Shown: piece after piece, positions 42,443 to 54,547 of the stretch | How positions within the stretch are numbered: position 1 is the first letter of the stretch | Layout of the letters: each line of letters opens with the position of its first letter | NCBI RefSeq assembly: GCF_024169315.1 | Contig: NZ_JALJWR010000001.1 | Location: forward strand, 5,940,501 to 6,004,500 | Direction of reading: 5' to 3' | Source: Pseudomonas migulae | GTDB taxonomy: Bacteria > Pseudomonadota > Gammaproteobacteria > Pseudomonadales > Pseudomonadaceae | DNA: 64,000 nt | The notes under the pieces: model-generated | Database searches by the model: none | Told to the model about the DNA's origin: nothing | What the model saw: the letters and a program-made list of their open reading frames with translations, nothing else | Made by a program: the position numbers and the translations under genes

Positions 42443-44842
42443 TTAGAGTGAAGCCAACTCCGGCTCAACCTCGGCAGCCTTCGCCACCTTCAACTGCCGC
42501 ATCTGCTCACAGCCCCACAACACCCGCTCCGGGGTCGCCGGTGCATCGATTTTCGGTTGATGCTTGTAGTCGCCCAGACTCGCCACCGCATCCTTGATCG
42601 CACACCACGACGCGATGCCGAGCATGAACGGCGGCTCGCCCACTGCCTTGGAGTGGAACACCGTGTCTTCCGGGTTCTTGCGGTTTTCCACCAGCTTCAC
42701 CCGCAGGTCCAGCGGCATGTCCGCCACGGCCGGGATCTTGTAGCTCGCCGGGCCGTTGGTCATCAGTTTGCCCTTGGCATTCCAGACCAGCTCTTCCATC
42801 GTCAGCCAGCCCATGCCCTGGATGAAGCCGCCCTCGACCTGGCCGATGTCGATCGCCGGGTTCAGCGAGGCGCCGACGTCGTGGAGGATGTCGGTGCGCA
42901 GCATCTTGTACTCGCCGGTCAGGGTGTCAATGATCACTTCGCAGCATGCCGCGCCGAAGGCGTAGTAGTAGAACGGCCGACCCCGCGCCTGACTGCGGTC
43001 GTAGAAGATTTTCGGGGTCTTGTAGAACCCGGTGCTCGACAGCGACACCTGGGCGAAATACGCCTGCTGGATCAGCGCTTCAAAAGTCAGGATGTGATCG
43101 CGGACCCGCACGTGACCGTTGTGGAATTCCACGTCTTCTTCGCTGACCTTGTACTGGCGCGCAGCAAATTCGATCAGGCGTTGCTTGATGATTTGCGCCG
43201 CGTTCTGCGCAGCCTTGCCGTTCAGGTCGGCACCACTGGACGCTGCGGTCGGCGAAGTGTTCGGCACCTTGTCGGTGTTGGTCGCGGTGATTTGCACCCG
43301 GTCCATTTCCACCTGGAACACTTCGGCCACGACCTGCGCAACCTTGGTGTTCAAACCCTGGCCCATTTCGGTGCCGCCGTGGTTCAGGTGGATGCTGCCG
43401 TCGGTGTAGACGTGGACCAGTGCACCCGCCTGATTGAGAAAACTCGCCGTGAACGAAATACCGAATTTAACCGGGGTCAGTGCCAGGCCTTTTTTCAGGA
43501 TCGGGCTGTTGGCGTTGTAGCGACGAATCGCTTCGCGGCGCTCGGCGTACTGGCTGCTTTCTTCCAGTTCGGCGGTCATTTCCTCGAGCATGTTGTGCTC
43601 GACGGTCTGGTAGTAATGGGTGACGTTGCGCTCGGTCTTGCCGTAGTAGTTGGCCTTGCGCACCGCCAGCGGATCGAGGGCCAGATGACGGGCAATCGCG
43701 TCCATCACTTCTTCGATCGCGACCATGCCTTGCGGGCCGCCGAAACCCCGGTAAGCGGTGTTCGACGCGGTGTTGGTCTTGCAGCGATGACCGTTGATGG
43801 TCGCATCGCCCAGGTAGTACGAGTTGTCGGCATGGAACATCGCGCGGTCGACAATCGACGCCGACAAGTCCGGCGAGCAACCGCAGTTCCCCGCCAATTC
43901 CAGTGCGATGCCGTGCAGGCGGCCGGTGCTGTCGAAACCGACGTCATATTCGACATAGAAGGGGTGACGCTTGCCGGTCATCAGCATGTCTTCGACGCGT
44001 GGCAAGCGCATCTTGGTCGGTTGACCGGTGAGGTGCGCGATGACCGCGCACAGGCACGCGGGACTGGCCGCCTGGGTTTCCTTGCCGCCGAAACCACCGC
44101 CCATGCGACGCATGTCGACCACGATTTTGTTCATCGAAACGTCCAGCACCTCGGCCACCAGTTTCTGCACTTCGGTTGGGTTCTGGGTCGAGCAGTAGAC
44201 GATCATCCCGCCATCTTCAGTCGGCATCACCGAAGAGATCTGGGTTTCGAGGTAGAAGTGTTCCTGCCCGCCGATGTGCAGCGTGCCTTGAATACGATGT
44301 TCTGCGGTGGCCAGGGCACCGGCCGAATCGCCACGCTGATGGGTGTGGCTGTCGAGCACGAAGTGGCGTTTGCGCAAGGCTTCGACCACGTCCAGCACCG
44401 GCTCCAGATCTTCGTATTCGATGATCGCGGCCATCGCGGCTTTGCGTGCGGTTTCCAGGTCTTTCGCCGCAACGGCAATCACCGGTTGACCAACAAATTC
44501 CACGGTGTCGATGGCCAGCAACGGATCACCCGGCAGCAACGGCCCGATATCTTTCAAACCGGGCACGTCTTCATGGGTGATGGCGATGCGCACGCCTTCA
44601 AAGGCGTAGCAGGGCGTGGTGTCGATGCTGATGATTTTCGCGTGGGCACGGTCCGACAGCCGGGCGTAAACGTGCAGCTGGTTCGGAAATTCCAGGCGAT
44701 CGTCGATGTACTGCGCTTCACCGGACACATGCTTGGCGGCGCTGTCGTGCTTGACGCTGCGGCCGACACAGGTGGTCAGGTCCTTGGCGAACAGTTCAGC
44801 CAGTTCGGCCTGGGTCTTCTCTACGGCGTGATGGTTAGACAT
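42443..44842 (-). CDS. xdhB: Xanthine dehydrogenase, molybdopterin-binding subunit
   Basis: 799 residues. Molybdenum hydroxylase fold with RRMGGGFGGKETQAA, GGTEMGQGLNTKV and the C-terminal VGEPPFMLGIASWCAIKDA, which carries the catalytic Glu region. With XdhA it oxidises hypoxanthine and xanthine to urate. Its start overlaps the xdhA end by 8 bases. A long opposite-strand frame is a shadow. Confidence 0.97.
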   Translation of the reverse strand: MSNHHAVEKTQAELAELFAKDLTTCVGRSVKHDSAAKHVSGEAQYIDDRLEFPNQLHVYARLSDRAHAKIISIDTTPCYAFEGVRIAITHEDVPGLKDIGPLLPGDPLLAIDTVEFVGQPVIAVAAKDLETARKAAMAAIIEYEDLEPVLDVVEALRKRHFVLDSHTHQRGDSAGALATAEHRIQGTLHIGGQEHFYLETQISSVMPTEDGGMIVYCSTQNPTEVQKLVAEVLDVSMNKIVVDMRRMGGGFGGKETQAASPACLCAVIAHLTGQPTKMRLPRVEDMLMTGKRHPFYVEYDVGFDSTGRLHGIALELAGNCGCSPDLSASIVDRAMFHADNSYYLGDATINGHRCKTNTASNTAYRGFGGPQGMVAIEEVMDAIARHLALDPLAVRKANYYGKTERNVTHYYQTVEHNMLEEMTAELEESSQYAERREAIRRYNANSPILKKGLALTPVKFGISFTASFLNQAGALVHVYTDGSIHLNHGGTEMGQGLNTKVAQVVAEVFQVEMDRVQITATNTDKVPNTSPTAASSGADLNGKAAQNAAQIIKQRLIEFAARQYKVSEEDVEFHNGHVRVRDHILTFEALIQQAYFAQVSLSSTGFYKTPKIFYDRSQARGRPFYYYAFGAACCEVIIDTLTGEYKMLRTDILHDVGASLNPAIDIGQVEGGFIQGMGWLTMEELVWNAKGKLMTNGPASYKIPAVADMPLDLRVKLVENRKNPEDTVFHSKAVGEPPFMLGIASWCAIKDAVASLGDYKHQPKIDAPATPERVLWGCEQMRQLKVAKAAEVEPELASL

Positions 44843-46289
44843 AAGCGGTCACCCGAGTCTCGATGTGCGGCGTTTGCAGTTCGATGAAGTATTTGCGCAG
44901 CAGGTTTTGCGCGCTGAGCAGGCGATATTCCTTGCTCGCGCGGAAGTCCGAGAGCGGCGTGAAGTCTTCGGCCAGTGCGGCGCAGGCGCGTTCGACGGTG
45001 GCGTGGTTGAACGGTGAACCGAGCAACACGGCTTCGCAGTGGGCGGCGCGTTTCGGGATGGCGGCCATGCCGCCAAATGCCACGCGGGCATCAGCTATCA
45101 CACCGTTTTCAAGGCGCAGATTGAAGGCCGCGCAGACGGCGGAAATGTCATCGTCCAGACGCTTGGACACCTTGTAGGCGCGGAACAGCTGTTCGGCACT
45201 GGCACGGGGCACGATGATCTTCTCGATGAACTCGCTTTCCTGGCGCGCAGTGACGCGGTAATCGATGAAGTAATCCTCCAGTGCCAGGGTGCGGCGGGTC
45301 TCGCCTTTGCACAGGACGATTTGCGCGCCGAGGGCGATCAGCAGCGGAGGCGAATCACCAATCGGCGAGGCATTGCCGATGTTGCCGCCGAGGGTGCCCT
45401 GGTTGCGGATCTGCAAGGACGCGAAGCGTTGCAGCAGTTCGCCGAAGTCCGGGTACTCGGCCTTCAAGGCTTCATAGCAATCGGAGAGGGCGGTCGCCGC
45501 GCCGATTTCCAGGCGATCGTCAAAGCGTTCGATGCGCTTCATCTCGGCGACGTTGCCGACGTAGATCATCACCGGCAAGGTGCGGTGGAACTGGGTGACT
45601 TCCAGCGCCAGGTCCGTACCGCCGGCCAGCAGCCGGGCTTGCGGATAAGCGTCGTAGAGGTCGGCCAGATCGGCGACGGTCAGCGGCACCAGGCAGCGCT
45701 TGTCGCCACTGTTGAGTTCGCCGATATCGGTGGGGGCGATGGCTTTCAGGCGGGCGATGGTGTCGGCTTCGCGAGCATCGAACTGGTCGGGTTGCTGGCC
45801 GCAGCAGGACTGCTCGGCGGCGGCGAGGATCGGCCGATAGCCGGTGCAGCGGCAGAGGTTGCCGGCCAGCGCTTCGTGCGCTTTATGCGAATCTGGTTGA
45901 TCGCTGTTCTTTTGCAGTGCAAACAGCGACATCACGAAACCGGGGGTGCAGAAGCCACACTGCGAGCCATGGCACTCGACCATGGCTTTCTGCACGCTGT
46001 GCAGCTCGCCCTGGTGCTTGAGGTCTTCGACGCTGATCAGTTGTTTGCCGTGCAACGACGAAACGAACGTCAGGCACGAGTTGAGGCTGCGATAGCGAAT
46101 GTGTTCGCGGCCATCGTCATCCGTTTGCAACTCGCCGACCACCACGGTGCACGCGCCACAGTCGCCGCTGGCGCAGCCTTCTTTGGTGCCGGGTTTGCCC
46201 ACATGGTCGCGCAGATAGTTGAGCACGGTCAGGTTCGGGTCCAGGGCGTGCTCGCTACGGAGTTCCTGGTTTAGTAAAAACTGGATCAC
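44835..46289 (-). CDS. xdhA: Xanthine dehydrogenase, FeS/FAD subunit
   Basis: 484 residues. An N-terminal plant-type 2Fe-2S domain (CASGDCGACTVVVGEL) and a second 2Fe-2S domain (GFCTPGFVMSL; CRCTGYRPI) are followed by a FAD domain (LLAGGTDLALEVT; GNIGNASPIGDSPP). It passes electrons from XdhB to NAD. It is the first gene of xdhA-xdhB-xdhC-guaD, read from the promoter at 46335-46362. Confidence 0.97.
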   Translation of the reverse strand: MIQFLLNQELRSEHALDPNLTVLNYLRDHVGKPGTKEGCASGDCGACTVVVGELQTDDDGREHIRYRSLNSCLTFVSSLHGKQLISVEDLKHQGELHSVQKAMVECHGSQCGFCTPGFVMSLFALQKNSDQPDSHKAHEALAGNLCRCTGYRPILAAAEQSCCGQQPDQFDAREADTIARLKAIAPTDIGELNSGDKRCLVPLTVADLADLYDAYPQARLLAGGTDLALEVTQFHRTLPVMIYVGNVAEMKRIERFDDRLEIGAATALSDCYEALKAEYPDFGELLQRFASLQIRNQGTLGGNIGNASPIGDSPPLLIALGAQIVLCKGETRRTLALEDYFIDYRVTARQESEFIEKIIVPRASAEQLFRAYKVSKRLDDDISAVCAAFNLRLENGVIADARVAFGGMAAIPKRAAHCEAVLLGSPFNHATVERACAALAEDFTPLSDFRASKEYRLLSAQNLLRKYFIELQTPHIETRVTAYV

Positions 46290-46334
46290 GGAAGGCCTCG
46301 CAGACTCATTATTGTTGTTAACCGACTTGGACCG

Positions 46335-46362
46335 AATTTATCAGGTCTGACTTTAGGGTCAA
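46335..46362 (-). promoter_or_regulatory. Candidate sigma-70 promoter of the xdh-guaD operon
   Basis: On the minus strand TTGACC (46357-46362) and TAAATT (46335-46340) are 16 bases apart, about 45 bases before the xdhA start. The -35 element overlaps the operator-like palindrome at 46348-46361, a layout expected for repression. Confidence 0.6.
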
Positions 46363-46384
46363 TGATTTTCTGACTTAAAGGTCA
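46348..46384. promoter_or_regulatory. Pair of operator-like palindromes between xdhA and the GntR gene
   Basis: TGACTTTAGGGTCA (46348-46361) and TGACTTAAAGGTCA (46371-46384) share TGAC-N6-GTCA, and their centres are 23 bases apart, about two helical turns. They lie between two divergent genes. The likely binder is the GntR protein at 46558-47217, but that is inference. Confidence 0.6.
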
Positions 46385-46557
46385 GGAAATAGCATTTTGT
46401 CGATCAACAACCTGTTCCTACATTATTGACCCTCGCGGGATTGCCTGCTTTTTTGCGGGATTCGTGCCAAAAACCGCCGAGTGGGCACTCCGCCATGACC
46501 CTTCATGTGCGCTACACTGCGCCGCTTGTGCAGATCGAAGAGTTTGAAGGGACAACC

Positions 46558-47217
46558 ATGACGTTCAAGGCGCCGGACAGCCTCGCCGAGCAAATCGCTC
46601 ACCACCTCGCCGAACGCATCATTCGTGGCGAAATGAAGCCCGGGGAGCGCATCCAGGAACAGAAGGTCACGCTGGCCCTCAATGTCAGCCGCGGCTCGGT
46701 CCGTGAAGCCTTGCTGATCCTCGAGCGCCGCCACCTGATCGCGATCCTGCCGCGACGCGGCGCACATGTGACCGAACTCACCGCACACAAGGTGCAGAGC
46801 CTGTGCGCGCTGATGGGCGAGATGTACATCCTGCTCGCCAATGCCGTGGCCACTGGCTGGAAAGTCCAGGCCGACCTGGCGCCGTTCGTGCAGATCCAGC
46901 AGCGCCTGACCGCGAGCTACGAGCGCCAGGACATCCATGCCTTCGTCGACGACAGTTTCAATGTGATGCGCGCCACGTACGGGTTTGCCAACAACCCGTA
47001 CTTGCAGGAAACCGTCGAGAATCTGCAACCGGCCATGAGCCGTGCGTATTTCCTCGCCCTGGAGCAGCGCAAGGCCTCGATGAGCGAGTATCTGGAACTG
47101 TTCGAACACTTGCTGGCGGCCGTGATCGCCCGTGACTACGCGCAGATCCGCACCGTGCTGACCGCGTATTGCCAGCGCAGTTGCGATCTGGTGATTTCTG
47201 CCCTGACGGACGCTTAA
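46558..47217 (+). CDS. GntR family (FCD) regulator, likely of the xdh-guaD operon
   Basis: 219 residues from ATG 46558. The helix-turn-helix is KVTLALNVSRGSVREALLIL and the FCD domain covers about 80-210. It is divergent from xdhA, with paired palindromes between. A purine or a catabolite is a reasonable ligand. The stop is 3 bases before the smc start at 47220, so read-through into smc is possible. Confidence 0.87.
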   Translation: MTFKAPDSLAEQIAHHLAERIIRGEMKPGERIQEQKVTLALNVSRGSVREALLILERRHLIAILPRRGAHVTELTAHKVQSLCALMGEMYILLANAVATGWKVQADLAPFVQIQQRLTASYERQDIHAFVDDSFNVMRATYGFANNPYLQETVENLQPAMSRAYFLALEQRKASMSEYLELFEHLLAAVIARDYAQIRTVLTAYCQRSCDLVISALTDA

Positions 47218-47219
47218 GC

Positions 47220-50200
47220 GTGCGGCTCAAGTGCATCAAGCTGGCGGGGTTCAAATCCTTCGTCGATCCGACCACGGTGAACTTCCCCAGTAACATGGCG
47301 GCGGTGGTCGGTCCCAATGGCTGCGGCAAATCGAACATCATCGACGCCGTACGCTGGGTGATGGGCGAGAGCTCGGCCAAGAACCTGCGTGGCGAGTCGA
47401 TGACCGACGTCATCTTCAATGGTTCGACCAGCCGAAAACCGGTGAGCCAGGCGAGCATCGAACTGGTGTTCGATAACTCCGACGGCACTTTGCTCGGCGA
47501 GTACGCCGCCTATGCGGAAATCTCCATTCGCCGCAAAGTGACGCGCGACAGCCAGACTACTTATTACCTCAACGGCACCAAATGCCGCCGCCGCGATATC
47601 ACCGATATCTTTCTCGGTACCGGCCTGGGCCCGCGCAGCTACTCGATCATCGAGCAGGGGATGATCTCCAAGCTGATCGAGTCCAAGCCCGAAGACCTGC
47701 GCAACTTTATCGAAGAAGCGGCGGGCATCTCCAAGTACAAGGAGCGCCGGCGCGAGACCGAAAACCGCATTCGTCGCACCCACGAAAACCTGGAACGCCT
47801 GACGGACCTGCGCGAAGAGCTGACGCGTCAGCTCGAACGCCTGCACCGCCAGGCCGAGGCGGCCAAGAAGTATCAGGAATACAAAGGCGAGGAGCGTCAG
47901 CTCAAGGCCCAACTGTCAGCCCTGCGCTGGCAGGCGCTGAACGAGCAGGTCGGCCAGCGCGAAGCGATCATCGGCACTCAGGAAGTCACGTTCGAAGCGC
48001 TGGTGGCCGAGCAACGCAACGCCGATGCGAGCATCGAACGCTTGCGTGACGGGCACCATGACCTGTCCGAGCGCTTCAATCTGGTGCAGGGGCGCTTCTA
48101 TTCGGTCGGCGGCGACATCGCCCGGGTCGAGCAGAGCATCCAGCACGGCCAGCAACGTTTGCGTCAGTTGCAGGACGACTTGAAAGAAGCCGAGCGCGCG
48201 CGTCTGGAAACCGAATCGCATCTGGGCCACGACCGCACGTTGCTGCTGACCCTCGGCGAAGAGCTGGACATGCTCACGCCGGAGCAGGAAGTCACCAGCG
48301 CCGCCGCTGAAGAAGCCGCCGCCGCGCTGGAAGAATCCGAAACCACCATGCATGGCTGGCAGGAGCAGTGGGACACGTTCAACCTGACCGCCGCCGAGCC
48401 GCGTCGCCAATCCGAAGTTCAGCAGTCGCGGATCCAGCAGCTGGAAACCAGCATGGAGCGTTTGGCCGATCGTCAGAAGCGTCTGGGCGAAGAGCGCGCA
48501 TTGCTTTCGGCGGACCCGGAAGACGCGGCGATCATGGAACTCAGCGAGCAGCTCGCCGCCAGCGAAGCGACGCTGGAAGACTTGCAGGCCAGTGAAGAGG
48601 CGCAGGTCGAGCGCCTTGAGCAACTGCGTCAGGAGTTGCAGCAAGCGCTGTCGGCGCAGCAACAGGCCCAGGGTGATTTGCAGCGCCTCAACGGCCGTCT
48701 TGCCTCGCTTGAAGCCTTGCAGCAAGCCGCGCTCGATCCGGGCACCGGCACCGCCGAATGGTTGCGCGAACAACACCTGGCGGACCGTCCGCGACTCGCC
48801 GAAGGCCTGAAAGTGGAAGCCGGTTGGGAGCTGGCGGTGGAAACCGTGCTCGGTGCCGATCTGCAAGCGGTGCTGGTGGATGATTTCGGCGATTTCGATC
48901 TGGCCGGTTTTGCCCAGGGCGATTTACGTTTACTCAGCCCCGCCAGCGATGGCGTGCGTGTGCCCGGCAGCCTGCTCGACAAGGTCGAAGCACAGATCGA
49001 TCTGTCGCCCTGGCTGGGGCAGGTCAAACCGGTTGAAAGCCTCGAACAGGCCTTGGCCCTGCGCGGTCAGTTGAGCGCCGGTCAGAGCCTGATCAGCCGC
49101 GACGGTTACTGGGTCGGTCGACACTTTTTGCGTGTGCGCCGCGCCAGCGAAGCAGAAAGCGGCGTGCTCGCCCGTGGTCAGGAAATCCAGCACCTGACCG
49201 TCGAGCGTGAAGAGCGTGAAGCCACGGTCGAAACGCTGGAAACCCAACTGCAAAATCTGCGGGCGCAACAGCGTCAACAGGAAAACGGTCGCGAACATCT
49301 GCGCCGGTTGCTGCAAGACGAAGCGCGCCAGCAAGGTGAATTGAAAGCTCAATTGTCTGCCGGTAAAGCCAAGGCCGAACAGCTGACATTGCGTCGTACA
49401 CGCCTCGACGAAGAACTCACCGAACTGGGTGAGCAACGGGCGCTCGAACACGAAAACATCGGCGAAGCGCGCCTGCAATTGCAGGAAGCCCTCGACGCCA
49501 TGGCGCTGGACACCGAGCAGCGCGAATTGCTGCTGGCCCAACGCGACAGCCTGCGCGAGCGGCTGGATCGCGTGCGTCAGGAAGCCCGGCAACACAAGGA
49601 CCACGCGCATCAACTGGCGGTGCGTCTGGGTTCGCTCAAGGCGCAACACGACTCGACGCGTCAGGCGCTGGAACGGCTGGAAATGCAGTCCGAGCGTCTG
49701 ACTGAAAAACGCGAACAGCTGAGCCTCAATCTGGAGGAGGGCGAGGCACCGCTGGAAGAGCTGCGCCTGAAGCTCGAAGAGTTGCTCGACAAGCGCATGA
49801 CCGTCGACGAAGAACTCAAGACCGCACAGATTGCCCTTGAAGACGCCGACCGTGAACTGCGTGACGCCGAGAAACGCCGCAACCAGGCCGAGCAGCAATC
49901 GCAGTTGATTCGTGGCCAGATGGAAACGCAGCGCATGGAATGGCAAGCCCTGACCGTGCGCCGCAAGACGCTTGAAGATCAGTTGCTGGAGGACGGCTAC
50001 GACCTGCACGGCGTGCTCGCCACGCTGGTGGCCGAGGCCAGCGAGAAGGAGGCCGAAGAGGAACTCGAACGCATTGCCGCACGCATTCAGCGCCTCGGTG
50101 CGATCAACCTCGCGGCCATCGACGAATATCAGCAACAATCAGAGCGTAAACGTTATCTGGATGCGCAGAACGACGATCTGGTGGAAGCGCTCGACACGCT

Positions 50201-50708
50201 CGAGAACGTGATTCGCAAGATCGACAAGGAAACGCGCAACCGCTTCAAAGATACCTTTGATCAGATCAATGGTGGTTTACAGGCGCTTTTCCCAAAAGTT
50301 TTCGGTGGAGGACGCGCCTATTTGGAACTGACGGGCGAAGATCTACTCGATACAGGGGTGACGATCATGGCGCAGCCGCCCGGAAAGAAGAACAGCACCA
50401 TCCATTTGCTCTCCGGCGGCGAAAAAGCCCTGACCGCATTGGCCCTGGTTTTTGCGATCTTCAAGTTGAACCCGGCGCCATTCTGCATGCTCGATGAAGT
50501 GGATGCGCCACTGGATGACGCTAACGTTGGACGCTACGCACGGCTGGTGAAAGAGATGTCGCAGACGGTGCAGTTCATCTATATCACCCACAACAAGATC
50601 GCCATGGAAATGGCCGATCAATTGATGGGGGTGACGATGCACGAACCGGGATGCTCGCGTCTGGTGGCAGTGGATGTCGAGGAGGCGATGGCGATGGTGG
50701 ATGCCTGA
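47220..50708 (+). CDS. smc: Chromosome segregation ATPase SMC
   Basis: 1162 residues from GTG 47220. Walker A is GPNGCGKSN, a long coiled coil runs through about 170-1000 interrupted by the hinge (about 520-630), and the C-terminal head has LLSGGEKALTALAL and Walker B CMLDEVDAPLDD. It is a condensin core for chromosome organisation. A Met 17 codons upstream overlaps the GntR gene; RLKCIKLAGFKSF matches the usual SMC N-terminus, so GTG is chosen. Confidence 0.97.
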   Translation: MRLKCIKLAGFKSFVDPTTVNFPSNMAAVVGPNGCGKSNIIDAVRWVMGESSAKNLRGESMTDVIFNGSTSRKPVSQASIELVFDNSDGTLLGEYAAYAEISIRRKVTRDSQTTYYLNGTKCRRRDITDIFLGTGLGPRSYSIIEQGMISKLIESKPEDLRNFIEEAAGISKYKERRRETENRIRRTHENLERLTDLREELTRQLERLHRQAEAAKKYQEYKGEERQLKAQLSALRWQALNEQVGQREAIIGTQEVTFEALVAEQRNADASIERLRDGHHDLSERFNLVQGRFYSVGGDIARVEQSIQHGQQRLRQLQDDLKEAERARLETESHLGHDRTLLLTLGEELDMLTPEQEVTSAAAEEAAAALEESETTMHGWQEQWDTFNLTAAEPRRQSEVQQSRIQQLETSMERLADRQKRLGEERALLSADPEDAAIMELSEQLAASEATLEDLQASEEAQVERLEQLRQELQQALSAQQQAQGDLQRLNGRLASLEALQQAALDPGTGTAEWLREQHLADRPRLAEGLKVEAGWELAVETVLGADLQAVLVDDFGDFDLAGFAQGDLRLLSPASDGVRVPGSLLDKVEAQIDLSPWLGQVKPVESLEQALALRGQLSAGQSLISRDGYWVGRHFLRVRRASEAESGVLARGQEIQHLTVEREEREATVETLETQLQNLRAQQRQQENGREHLRRLLQDEARQQGELKAQLSAGKAKAEQLTLRRTRLDEELTELGEQRALEHENIGEARLQLQEALDAMALDTEQRELLLAQRDSLRERLDRVRQEARQHKDHAHQLAVRLGSLKAQHDSTRQALERLEMQSERLTEKREQLSLNLEEGEAPLEELRLKLEELLDKRMTVDEELKTAQIALEDADRELRDAEKRRNQAEQQSQLIRGQMETQRMEWQALTVRRKTLEDQLLEDGYDLHGVLATLVAEASEKEAEEELERIAARIQRLGAINLAAIDEYQQQSERKRYLDAQNDDLVEALDTLENVIRKIDKETRNRFKDTFDQINGGLQALFPKVFGGGRAYLELTGEDLLDTGVTIMAQPPGKKNSTIHLLSGGEKALTALALVFAIFKLNPAPFCMLDEVDAPLDDANVGRYARLVKEMSQTVQFIYITHNKIAMEMADQLMGVTMHEPGCSRLVAVDVEEAMAMVDA

Positions 50709-50966
50709 GCCCACGCTTGTAGGACAGGTATTTTTAGTCTGTAGGACTTTTTTACTCGCTTCTACTTGCTGGCCAATCGACATATTCGCGCAAGCCATTG
50801 TGACAGACGGTGTAAAGTTGCCTTTGGTCGTGCTAGTTTAATGTCAATTTTTCGTATACGTGGGCAAAACGCCTGTCAGAACATAGAGTTGGCGCCACGT
50901 TTTAAAGCGGTTTGCGAGTTGTAAACCCCTTATTTTTCAGCATTTTTTATAGAGGCACGGGATTAC

Positions 50967-51821
50967 ATGGAAATCGGTCTGCGCGAGTGGCTGATCGTCA
51001 TCGGCATTATTGTCATTGCCGGTATTCTTTTCGATGGCTGGCGTCGCATGCGCGGCGGCAAGGGAAAACTGAAATTCCGTCTTGACCGGAGTCTGTCCAA
51101 TTTGCCGGACGAGGACACCAGCGCCGAGCTGTTGGGCCCGCCCCGCGTCCTGGACACCCACAAGGAACCGCAACTGGACGAGCACGATCTGCCGTCGGTG
51201 AGCATGCCGGCCCGTGAACCGCGTGAGTCGGGCTCCAAGCGTGGCAAGCGTGGCCACGGCGAACCTTCCCAGGGTGACATGAACCTCAGCCTGGATCTGG
51301 ACGGCGGCCCGAGCTTCAGCAGCCGTGACGACGATTTCCCGGATGACACCAAGTCCTCGCCGTCGGTGAGCGACAAGGAACAACCGCAAGCCGAAGAAGT
51401 GCTGGTGATCAGCGTGATCTGCCGCGACGCCGCTGGCTTCAAGGGCCCGGCGCTGTTGCAGAACATTCTGGAAAGCGGTCTGCGCTTCGGCGAGATGGAC
51501 ATTTTCCACCGCCACGAAAGCATGGCCGGCAATGGCGAAGTCCTGTTCTCCATGGCCAATGCGGTCAAGCCGGGCATCTTCGATCTGGACGACATCGACC
51601 ACTTCAGCACGCCGGCGGTGAGTTTCTTCCTCGGTCTGCCAGGCCCGCGTCATCCGAAGCAGGCTTTCGACGTGATGGTGGCGGCGGCGCGTAAATTGTC
51701 CCAGGAGCTGAACGGCGAACTGAAGGATGACCAGCGCAGCGTACTGACTGCACAGACGATCGAGCATTACCGTCAGCGCATCGTTGAATTCGAACGTCGC
51801 GCCCTGACCCAGAAACGCTGA
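50967..51821 (+). CDS. zipA: Cell division protein ZipA
   Basis: 284 residues. An N-terminal membrane helix ([20 protein letters not shown]) is followed by a charged, Pro/Asp-rich linker (about 30-145) and a C-terminal FtsZ-binding domain (about 150-280). It tethers FtsZ to the inner membrane. Gene order smc-zipA-ligA is conserved in gammaproteobacteria. The 258-base gap before it has no gene. Confidence 0.97.
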   Translation: MEIGLREWLIVIGIIVIAGILFDGWRRMRGGKGKLKFRLDRSLSNLPDEDTSAELLGPPRVLDTHKEPQLDEHDLPSVSMPAREPRESGSKRGKRGHGEPSQGDMNLSLDLDGGPSFSSRDDDFPDDTKSSPSVSDKEQPQAEEVLVISVICRDAAGFKGPALLQNILESGLRFGEMDIFHRHESMAGNGEVLFSMANAVKPGIFDLDDIDHFSTPAVSFFLGLPGPRHPKQAFDVMVAAARKLSQELNGELKDDQRSVLTAQTIEHYRQRIVEFERRALTQKR

Positions 51822-51835
51822 TATTGGCCACACCC

Positions 51836-51903
51836 TGTAGGAGCCAGGCTTGCCGGCGAAGGCGATTTCAAATTCGCCTTCGCCGGCAAGCCTGGCTCCT
51901 ACA
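51836..51903. repeat. REP doublet, family 1 variant
   Basis: TGTAGGAGCCAGGCTTGCCG and CGGCAAGCCTGGCTCCTACA in inverted orientation, with a perfectly paired outer stem including GCGAAGGCGA/TCGCCTTCGC. It lies between zipA and ligA. Confidence 0.88.
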
Positions 51904-51921
51904 ATGATTTGTATAGATTGA

Positions 51922-54318
<2,397 letters not shown>

Positions 54319-54327
54319 CACAAAACC

Positions 54328-54460
54328 TGTGGCGAGGGGATTTATCCCCGTTCGGCGACGCAGTCGTCGCAAAACCGGTGCCCGCAATCTGTCTGTGATA
54401 ATGCAATCGCCGGATTTGGGGCTGCTGCGCAGCCCAACGGGGATAAATCCCCTCGCCACA
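54328..54460. repeat. REP doublet, family 2
   Basis: TGTGGCGAGGGGATTTATCC and GGGGATAAATCCCCTCGCCA in inverted orientation with a central GGGCTGCTGCGCAGCCC stem, downstream of ligA. Confidence 0.88.
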
Positions 54461-54547
54461 AAAGCAATGCACACCAGTGTGTTTATCGTGGGAACGATCT
54501 TCCCGCGGCAATGATCTAGTCTTGGCAAGCCCCAGGGAGAGATCGCC

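Noticed and set aside
42557..44887. 776-residue open frame on the plus strand
   Set aside because: It is antisense to xdhB, which is a full-length recognised enzyme.
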